Part shown: positions 1-9,266 of the stretch, piece by piece
Position numbering within the stretch: position 1 is the stretch's first letter
Layout of the letters: every line of letters starts with the position of its first letter
DNA from: Baffinella frigidus
Taxonomy: Eukaryota > Cryptophyceae > Cryptomonadales > Baffinellaceae
Assembly: GCA_026770585.1 (NCBI GenBank)
Contig: MU646477.1
Coordinates: forward strand, 241,629 to 256,542
Direction of reading: 5' to 3'
Length of the DNA: 14,914 bases
Made by a program: the position numbers and the translations under genes
The notes under the pieces: model-generated
Told to the model about the DNA's origin: nothing
Seen by the model: the letters and a program-made list of their open reading frames with translations, nothing else
Databases searched by the model: none

Positions 1-30
1 TTCAAAAATGACCCCGGCGGAGAGTCACCA

Positions 31-202
31 CCACGCAAGAGTGTAGAGCTGACTGGCTTGCAGGAGAAACCCCGGAATCTGGCGATTCTGAAAGTTCATA
101 AGTGGACATTCTCCCCAGAGAAAAAACGAAATTTCGGAAAGTTGGTACAGATTCCGTGTGAACTGGCTGGTTTTCCTAGGTCAGTCTTGCACTCTTGCGT
201 GG
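31..202. mobile_element. CCACGCAAGAG foldback element, copy 1
   Basis: Ends CCACGCAAGAGTGTAG and (c)ACTCTTGCGTGG; inside are the shared stretches gttcataagtggacattct and aatttcggaaagttggtac. Copies 2 and 3 have almost the same length (174 and 172 bp). This copy lacks the perfect internal palindrome seen in the others (cggaatctggcgattc instead). No reading frame. Confidence 0.85.
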
Positions 203-349
203 CCGGCGGTTAACAAACCCGGGAAGGGGTTTGTACATGTTGGTACCTAAACCACCACTCGGGGAACACTTCGGAGAACATGCTCAAGTTAATTGTTGGA
301 TTGTTTTTAAGGAAACATGTTTCCCAATTTTGGTCACGTTATGCCCAAA

Positions 350-539
350 TATCCGGGCAAGACGTGCTTCGTAGCCTCCCGAGTGGGACAGGATGGGTAC
401 TAGCGACATCCCGATTCAGTGAGAGAGGATCCTCTCTCTTGAGAAAGGCCCCCCCCCATCCTCTCTCACTGAATCGAAAAGTTCCTGGTACCCATCCTGT
501 CCCACTCGGGAGGGCTACGAAGCACGTCTTGCCCGGATA
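350..539. mobile_element. TATCCGGGCAAG foldback element
   Basis: Arms of about 48 bp, from TATCCGGGCAAGACGTGCTT to CAGGATGGGTA, repeat inverted at 491-539 with one base of difference. A second inner stem (attcagtgagagaggatcc / cctctctcactgaat) and a short C-rich loop lie between. This cruciform-prone element adjoins the inverted repeat at 538-660. Confidence 0.85.
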
Positions 540-660
540 GGGGAGCGGGTGCGTTTCTCAAGTTGACATGCTGGGTGTATGGTACAAAATCTGTCAACTT
601 TGGGTTGACATGCTGGGTGTGTGGTACAAAATCCGTCAACTTTCGGCGCGAAAACGCACC
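538..660 (+). repeat. 123-bp repeat, left copy of an inverted pair
   Basis: Contains two tandem units of TTGACATGCTGGGTGTRTGG and TACAAAATCYGTCAACTTT, then CGGCGCGAAAACGCACC. The inverted copy at 2515-2637 differs at two positions only. The pair flanks kinase exon 7. Confidence 0.9.
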
Positions 661-685
661 TTCGGAGCTGCAGGTTCATGCGAGA

Positions 686-866
686 GGGTAGGGGATGCTA
701 CGGTTCAGGGTTTCGGGTTCAGGGGTTAGGGGACTAGAGCTGCCTGAACCCGAACCCCTGAACCGTAGCATCCGAGAGGGTAGGGGATGCTACGGTTCGT
801 AGCATCCGAGAGGGTAGGGGATGCTACGGTTCAGGGGTTCGGGTTCAGGCAGCTCTAGTCCCTCAG
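686..866. repeat. Nested palindrome cluster GAGAGGGTAGGGGATGCTACGG
   Basis: GAGAGGGTAGGGGATGCTAC occurs three times (683, 774, 810 regions), and gaaccgtagcatcc occurs inverted between them. gggactagagctgcctgaacccgaacccctgaacc is repeated inverted at 826-863. The pattern looks like stepwise duplication of one foldback. It ends next to the exon 7 donor. Confidence 0.75.
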
Positions 867-906
867 GCGCACCGTCGGTTCGGGTTCAGGGGTGAGGGGG
901 CGGCAC

Positions 907-957
907 CGTCGGTGGTGAGCTGCAGGTTGGAGGGCTTGATGTCGCGGTGCACCACGC
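907..957 (-). CDS. STK11: Kinase exon 7 (51 nt): catalytic loop VVHRDIKPSNLQLTTD
   Basis: Acceptor GCGTGGCAG|GCGTGG at 958/957 and donor GACG|GTGCCG at 907/906. It encodes (G)VVHRDIKPSNLQLTTD: the HRD catalytic loop with D199 as proton acceptor, K201 and N204 as expected for an active kinase, aligned with GIVHKDIKPGNLLLTT of LKB1. It ends in phase 1. The following DFG exon is not found in 1-906, which holds only repeats. Copies of its 5' flank occur at 1277-1313 and 2023-2044. Confidence 0.85.
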
Positions 958-3900
958 CTGCCACGCGCAACAGGCCGTCAGCCGAAAAACCCTTCCACCC
1001 TTGGACCCTTCCACCCTTCCACCCGTCAGCCTCAGCCGTTCCACCGTTGAAAATCACTGCCTTGAAGGGGAATCGACTTTTGGCAGCCCCTTCGAAGTTG
1101 AAAAGTCAGCCGAAACCCTTCCACCCTTGGACCCTTCCACCCATCGACTCCTATGCGGGACCCCTTGGGTTTAGGGTGACTGCACATGCGCATACACTTC
1201 ACAGGAGGAGAATCCACTATTGCCAGGGCTTCCACCGTTCCTCTCTAAACCCTGCGCGCCTGGGCGTAGTGGATTCGTGCACCACGCCCGCCACGCGCAA
1301 CAGGCCGCCAGCCTAGTCCCTCAGCCCTGAACCCTGAGCCGTAAACCGGGCACCCCTACCCCCCTGGGCGTAGTGGACCTCGCACGCCCCAAAGGACGTG
1401 CTGCTCGCACGCATATGTGCTAGAGCTATTCCGGTAGGACTTGTCGCGTTTTCGACTTCGAGATTTCAAGATTTCAGACTTCAAAAAGGTTTTAAAGGTC
1501 GTAAATCGTTTTAATACACACCGTTTCAAATCTCATGGTACAAATGAAGTCTCGAAGTCTCGAAGTCTCGAAACCGAAAACGCGACAAGTCCTACCGGAA
1601 TAGCTCTAATCGCTGTGCTCCGTGTCAGCCGCTCTTGCGAGCTTTTTTTCGGATGGATTCGATCCCCGCCTCCTCCAACGCACCTCGCCTGCCACGCGCG
1701 TGTGCTGAGCCTCATAACCTGCAGCCTCGTAACCTGCAGCCTCAACCCTTCGACCCTTCGACCCTTCGACCCTTCGACCCTTCGACCCATCTACCGCGTG
1801 TGCGGCACAGACTGTTGACGAACCTCGGCAGGGTGTGTACCGGGACAGTGACTAATCCTGGTTGCCCTTAAGTGGCGAGGGGGTCGAATTCGACCCCCCA
1901 CGAGGCAGTTGCCGTGACGGTCAGCCTCAACCCTTCCACCCTTCGACCCATCGACCCATCTACCCTTCCACCACCCTCAAGATAACCCCCTGAGCCCTGA
2001 GCCCGAGGTGAGAGTGGACCCGTGCACCACGCGTGTGCAACAGGGGAACCACTCTTGCAAGAGTGAATTTGCCTACAAACGCGGATTCACCTAGGCGAAT
2101 AATGCACATTGTGGGAGAGCCTCCCGGCTCTTAACCGGGGGGGAAACGCGAGTCAGTCGACAGTGGTGGGGCGCCAGAGTCTTCGAAGGGGCTGTCAAAA
2201 GTCGATTCCCCTTCAAGGCAGTGATTTTCAAAAGTCGACAACCGCGTCCTGGCGCGGGTTTAAAAATCCAACCCCCTCCTCCACTCTGGCGTGGCAGGAC
2301 GCACCTTAACCCGGAGGCCCGAGACTCACAACCTCTGACGGGGAACTCAGAACCTCGGGCCACGCCAGGTCACAAGCGAGAATTTGTCTGAAGTCGATTC
2401 TCCGAATTTTCCCACAGGTTTGTATCAGAATCACGCCACAAGTCAGTAGCCCGCCGCCGCAACCATGTGGAGCGTGTACCACGAAACACTTTCAAAGCGA
2501 AACGGTTTGAAAGTGGTGCGTTTTCGCGCCGAAAGTTGACGGATTTTGTACCACACACCCAGCATGTCAACCCAAAGTTGACAGATTTTGTACCATGCAC
2601 CCAGCATGTCAACTTGAGAAACACACCCGCTCCCCTAAAAATCACAACGCGTTCTGATTTTTCACGTGTGCCCTAGCGTGGACTGACCTTTGAGTGGTAG
2701 GAGGCCCAAGACGTCTAAAGTAGCCACCCAGTTAACTTAACCTTGTTCCAAGACACACCCGTTTCAGGCGCTTCGCCCCAGCGGTGGTGGTGCCGCCACC
2801 ATGCAGCGGACGAAATCACCTTCTACGGGGGACTCAGGACTGAGTAAATAAAGGCCTCTCGCACCTTTGGAGTGGCAGGCCTGGAGGCCCGAGACACGCT
2901 GTGCAGAGAACCCGCGCGTGAGACGCAGTGTCTCTCTCACCCCCAAGACTATGGACCAGAGGAGGAAGCCCTGCGCCCCATCGAGTGTCCTTGGCAGAGA
3001 CGTGAGAACCGCGCTGAAGCAGAGAAGGATTGAAACTGCCTTGTGCCCCTGAAATGCAGCATGGAAAAGCGTCTTTTCATGCGTCCTTGGTTAGCATCCT
3101 CGCGAGTTTTTTTGCGCACCTTTGGAGTGGCAGGCCTGGAGGCCCGAGACCAGCTGGTTGAAGAGGTCTCGCGCGTACGACGCGGGGATCGCCTCGGGCG
3201 CCTGTTATTGGACGTGCCCATTATATATACTGTCGTGTCCAGTACACATAGTGCACAGATTGGACGCGTCCGGTATATATACTGGACGTGCCCAGTACAC
3301 ATATTTACACATATTGGACGTGCCCATTATATATCCAGTATACGTATTGGACGAGACGGAAAATAACAGCTGGTTGAAGAGGTCTCGCGCGTACGACGCG
3401 GGGATCGCCTCGGGCGCCTGCAAAACACATGTTGGAGTATATATACTGTCGTGTCCAGTACAAATATTGGACGTGCCCGTCGTGTCCAGTACAGATGTTG
3501 GACGTGCGCATTATATATGTTGGACGAGACACGCTGGTTGAAGAGGTCGCGCGCGTACGACACGGAGATCGCCCCGGGAGCCTGTAAAACACATGTAGGA
3601 CGTGCGCATTATATATCCAGTACAAATATCGGACGTGCCCGTTATGTACACTGGACGTGCCCAGTACACAAATTGGTGCTCAAGGCCGAAGCTGATGAAA
3701 GTAAGCATGCCCAGGAGGGCAACAGGTTATGACCCCGCGCCCCGCTCTCATGACCCCGCGACGATGGCCTGTGTATCAAACAGGTGTATTTTTGTTGAGT
3801 CTTTCTATTTATTCCTGCACTTGTAAAAGCATTTTTAGTGACGCGGGGTCATAACCTGTTTGCCCTCCCGCATCAGATCTGAAACTTGCTCAAGACCCTT

Positions 3901-6900
3901 GCGCACTTGCTCAAAATCGCTCGAGATTTTTAGCCAATGGCAGTTTTTTAGCCAATGAAAGTAAGCATCAAGTGGCGAGAGGCAGTAACCTGTTTGCCCT
4001 CCTGGGCCTCGAGCTAATGTGGAAACGCTTTTAATCTAAAAAACTGGATTTCAATGAAACTAACAACACATTTGCTTTAATATTACTAGTAAAGATCGTT
4101 CTGTGTTGTAAATTTCATTACCGAAGTTTTTAAAATTAAAGGAGTTTCCACATGAGAGCGGCCCGTGGTCGGATAGCGAGGGGATCGGGTATTTACTGTC
4201 TTCAAACGGATCGGGTATTTACTGTCTTCAGCTCTCCCATCGGGAGCTGAAGCCCGATGGGAGAGCTGAAGCCCCCACAAAATGGACGCAACTAGTACCA
4301 ATTTTTGAATTCGTACCCGATCCGTTTGCCCCCTCGGTATCCGACCAAGGAGGGGGCACGGCAGGTTCTCTCCTCCACGCAAGAGTGTAGGGCAGAGTGG
4401 GCCTGCAGGAGAAATAGCCAGATCTGGCTATTTTGAAAAGTTTATAAGTCAACATTCTCAGCGGAGAAAAATCAAAATTTCGGAAAGTTGATACAAATTC
4501 CGTGTGAACTGACTTGTTTTCCCAGGTCAGTCTTACACTCTTGCGTGGCTTGCTCAAGCCAACACCCATACACCCTGTCAACTTCAGGATCCCTACACGC
4601 CAGATTGGCGCTCTCAACCTACTGAAAAGTTGACGGTTCGTACGGAGTTGCCTTGAGCAAAACCGGCCAAGTGGCGCGGGGTAGTCATAACCTGTTTGTC
4701 CTCCTGGGGGGGGCATAACCTGTTTGCCCTCCTGCACCTCGAGCGGGCACGCCACTTTCTTCCACCGCTGCAGCTCGATCACGTCCTGCAGAGAAAGACA
4801 CGTTTGTTAATATATCAATAAAATACATCAATGTATGTCCAATATATTGATAAGATATATTATATTATACATTACATATATTCTACAAACACGGCCGAGA
4901 GAGAGAGAGAGAGAGGGAGAGGGAGAGAGACATTTGTCGATATACAGTGATGAAATATACACATTAATCCATCAATTAAGCTCGATCACGTCCTGCAGAG
5001 AAATACACGTTTATTAAACCACCGATAACCACACAGCGGGCTACGAAGGGATTTTCGGGCGCTGAGAGATACGTTTATCAAACCACCGATAACCACACAG
5101 CGGACTACGAAGGGATTTTTAGGCGCTGAGAGCCCGAGTTTCCGTTACCCTATCCGTAGGAAAACCCTCAGGCTTTACAGGTTTCCTACCGTAGGGTCCT
5201 AGGACTTATCGCTTAGGGGTTATTTAACAGCCCTTCGAAGTCCGCTGTGTGGATACGTCAATATTGTAATAAGATAGAGCGTTTGCGGTAATTGTTGTCC
5301 GTTTTGAAAGTGCGATTTTCCAGTTTTCCGGTTTTCATTTGCTCCCCCCCCCGATTCATTTGTACCAGAGAAGTGTCCATTTAAAACATTCAACGACCTT
5401 TACAACATTTTAAAAAACCGTAAAACCGGAAAATCGCACTTTCAAAACGGACAACAATTACCGCAAACGCTCTATCTTGCACAGACACGGCCGAGAGGGA
5501 CCTTTGTTAACATACATTTAATTAAATAGATACATTGATACAACAATTAAATCTAGTGATACCGACACGGCCGCCATGGATCCCCCCCCACGGATAGGGG
5601 GGGGGGGCGTCTGTGGGGGGGGGGTGGCTCTGAGGCACTCAGAATGTCCCACAATGTGCGATGTTGCGTGGCGTGCTGTTTGCTCTGAACCACGGAGACT
5701 CCCCTCTCCACAGATGTGGAATGGAGTGTTTTTCCAAGAATGCCACGGGCGTGGGATAAATTTTGCCCTTCGGGGTTCACTCATCCCTCCCACAGAGGCT
5801 ATGCCAGAGCAGGACCTAGAGTTGCTGAGAGAGAGCTTTGTTGGTACCTACACGGCCTGGATTCCCTCCCAAGGCCGTATGAATAAATTGCGGGGGTGTT
5901 GGTACTGACAAAGCCCTCTTTCAGCAGGGAATGATTGATACGGAGGGAATGGTTGATACGGGCAGACGAGAGAGGGGTCGTCTCACACGCGAATCGACCA
6001 CGTATTGTAGTAAGGAAGAACGTGTCGGTGGGTCCCTCCCTCGGAGATGACGGTTAGCAGGGCTGACGAGAGAGGGCTTGCAGGCGAATATAATTTCGGA
6101 ACAAGACAGCTTCTGTCCCGCTATCTTAGGCCTCCGACGCCGAAGATAAGGGTGTATATGCTATTTTAGGCATACAATGATGCTATCTTACGCCTTTGGT
6201 CGTACTATCTTACGCCTTTTTGGAAAGATTCTGGTATGTTCCACCTTTTGGTGTGGACAGATTCTGGTATGTTCCGAGATGAAATCACTCGAGGCCCCTT
6301 TCTTCTACATCACAAGCCCCTTGCGACATCATTGTGATGTCGCAAGGGGCTTGTGATGTTGAACGGAAGGGGTACCGAGAGAGACAGGGCCACGAACCTA
6401 GCATGCCAACTACTGGAAAGCCCCAAGGGAAGTTTCAAAAAGTAGCGGCAAGGATCCTTGCCGCTACTTTGGAGCCATTTTACCCTCAAAAGGCAATTTT
6501 TGCCCCAAGGACGTGACCAAAATTCGTCAAATGGCAACCATAGTGTCGTGTCCAGAGAAATTGAAACTTCTCCTGTGGCTTTGCAGTAGAACTTGAGCAA
6601 AGCCAGTCAGCCCGAGTGAGGCAGCGCTAGTACACCGAGGGTAGATTTTCTGGAGAACCCTGGCGTGTATTTACTAGGTTCCACACAGTGGACTACAAAG
6701 GAATTTCGCGAATAAATCATAGGTCATAATCCCTAGGACCCTACGGTAGGCAATACCGTAGGTTCGCGAATAAATCATAGGTCATAATCCCTAGGACCCT
6801 ACGGTAGGCAATACCGTAGGTTCGCGAATAAATCTTAGGTCATAATCCCTAGGACCCTACGGTAGGCAATACCGTAGGTTCGCGAATAAATCTTAGGTCA

Positions 6901-7547
6901 TAATCCCTAGGACCCTACGGTAGGCAATACCGTAGGGACATAGGGGGGTTCCCACGTACAGGGTATCGGACAGTCGGTCAGAATCGGGCCGAAAACCCCT
7001 TCGTAGCCCGCTGTGGTTACTAGGGGTTGGGTTCGCCAACCTGCAGCGTGAACTTGTCCAAAACCCGGATACATGGTTTTAATTTGTACCACGAAAATAC
7101 AATGTTTGTTTTAAAAGAGGCAGGGGCGCCAACCTGCAGCGTGAACTTTCCCAGCTCGAACACCATGTATACCTGCGGGGTTTGGGATTTGGGGTTCGGG
7201 GTTTGGGATTTAGTAAATTCATGGGGTAACGAGCTGAAATCAGGGTAGTTAAGCCTACGGTAGGCCGTAGGGCACCTAGGCCGTAGGGCTCCTATGCCCG
7301 GGTTTCTCGTAGGAGCCCTACGGCCTACCGAAGTCAATACCGTAGGCTTAACGACCCTAACTTTAGGCCATTGCCCTACTGAACGTTGGCAGGTTTCGTC
7401 CAGTTCAGTTGTTCGACTAAACGTCAGCTTAACTAAACTGAACGAAGCCGAACCCCCATGGGTCGGAGACGAGGTCTGAAGCGAGGAGTTCGCGCTAGCC
7501 GAAATCACGCTAGCCAAACGCTATTGTAGAAATGGGCTCCAACCAAT

Positions 7548-7595
<48 letters not shown>

Positions 7596-8649
7596 CAACT
7601 AACTAACTAACTAACTATTGTAGAAATGGGCTCCGCGCGGATTTTTAGAACGTGAGGTGAGGAGGTCAGGAACGTCAAAAAGTCGATTTTTGACGAAAAA
7701 TCGATTTTGTGCTATGTTACGGTTCGCTGATTCTATTTTGGGCATCTTGCCCATGCCTAAAGATAGCATAAAAGTTCATTTTCGACTTTTTTTCATCTCC
7801 TGACCTCATTTCCTGACCTGACCTTGAATCCGCGCGAAGCCCATTTCTACAATATAGCCGAAATCACGCTTGCCAAACGCTATAGCCGAAATCGGCTCTG
7901 TTTAGTGAATCTTCTATTGTCATCACGGTTTCAGTTCAGTTAAGTTCCTGTCGGCGTCCCAGTGCACTGCGACTCCAGAGATTTTGTAAAAGTCAATTCA
8001 CCCCAAAAAACTGTCAACTTAAAAACGAGATACACGTTACGTGTAGTTCGATTTTCGATTTTCGCCTTGAGTTGACCAACTCAAAAACTTCGCCCTAGCA
8101 GTGCAGTGCACAGAACCATCTCACTCTCTAGCTCGAAGACCGTGTAGACTTGCGGAAAGCGAGACATCACGGTTTCGCCGGCAAGCAAATCAAGAGGGGG
8201 GCGGGGAGGGAGTTTTTGCGACACAGCCACCCTGGAGGGGACTTGCGGCCAATCCCGAATAACCCTTTATCGCAAAAGTTGACATGATTTATACCACTAA
8301 AATACATATTAGACCCTTTTGTACCAGATCCATTCATCACGGGGGCGCCACATTGTGGCGCCATCTCCAAGGGGAGTTGACTTGAGAATGCTCAAAATAC
8401 CATCATGTTCCATCCAGGGTGGAACGGAAAAGTGAAGAGGGTTGAGGGGGGGTTCGCGACTCAGGAAAAGTGAAGAAGGGCGAGAGGTGGGTTCGCGATA
8501 ACCCCAACCACCAAGCCCTCCTCCCTCAACCTCAAACCCCCAAAAGGACAAGTGAAGGGAAAGCGACGGGGGTTTCGCGACAAGCAAGAAATCAAGAAGG
8601 GTGAGGGGAGGGAGTTGTTGCGACACAGGAAACGTGAGGAGGGGGGGGT

Positions 8650-8688
<39 letters not shown>

Positions 8689-9207
8689 GGTGACTTGACT
8701 AATACAAAAACAGGGTTGAGGGTTGAGGGTTGAGGGATGAGGGTGAGTTGACTAATACAAAAACATTCGCAGGAGGGAGTTGTTGCGACACGGGCAACGT
8801 GAGGAGGTGGGGGGGGGCTTGTCGAGCTCGTCGATGACTACACTCGGAGTCAGGACATTTCGCCTAAGTCAACTCCCCCTGAAAGCCAGCGCCTTAAGTC
8901 AAATGCCGTCCATGGTGGCCAGGTCCATCTACACGAAAACAGGGGAAAGTTGACTTAGGTGAGCTGGTTGACTTAGCTGAAATCTTGTGGCTCGGAGTGG
9001 ACTAGTATGTCGTAGAGCTAGAGAGAAGCCAAGAGAGATGACGAGGGTTTCGCGTCAAAGGAAAAGTGAAGAGGGTTCAGGGTTCAGGGTCTAGGGTTTA
9101 GGGTGTACGGTTCAGGGTTCAGGGTTTAGGGTTTAAGGTATAGGGATGAGGGAAAGTGGAGAGGGTTAAGGATTTAGGGTTTAGGGTTTAGGGTTTAGGA
9201 TTGATGA

Positions 9208-9266
<59 letters not shown>

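Larger units (their letters stand above)
3201..3690. repeat. GGACGTGCCCATTATATAT minisatellite with embedded exon 6 copies
   Basis: Irregular repeats of ggacgtgcccattatatat, tgtcgtgtccagtacaca and tattggacg spread between the three 5' copies of kinase exon 6. Units are mutually similar but not in perfect register. The repeat starts exactly at the exon 6 acceptor. Confidence 0.75.

Noticed and set aside
280-540. 86-codon frame on the plus strand
   Set aside because: Most of it runs through both arms of the 350-539 foldback.
2949-3732. Overlapping 90-140-codon frames rich in Tyr, Ile and Thr
   Set aside because: They are translations of the minisatellite between exon 6 copies; mutually overlapping in several frames on both strands.
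4228-4782. 184-codon open frame on the minus strand
   Set aside because: It begins in exon 5 and reads through the donor into two foldback elements; only the first 16 codons after GAC are supported.
6705-6936. Possible CRISPR-like array
   Set aside because: Units are contiguous and identical with no unique spacers, in a eukaryotic context.
7020-7517. 165-codon open frame on the minus strand
   Set aside because: It spans heptamer repeats and a foldback; only VYMVFELGKFTLQ is supported as coding.
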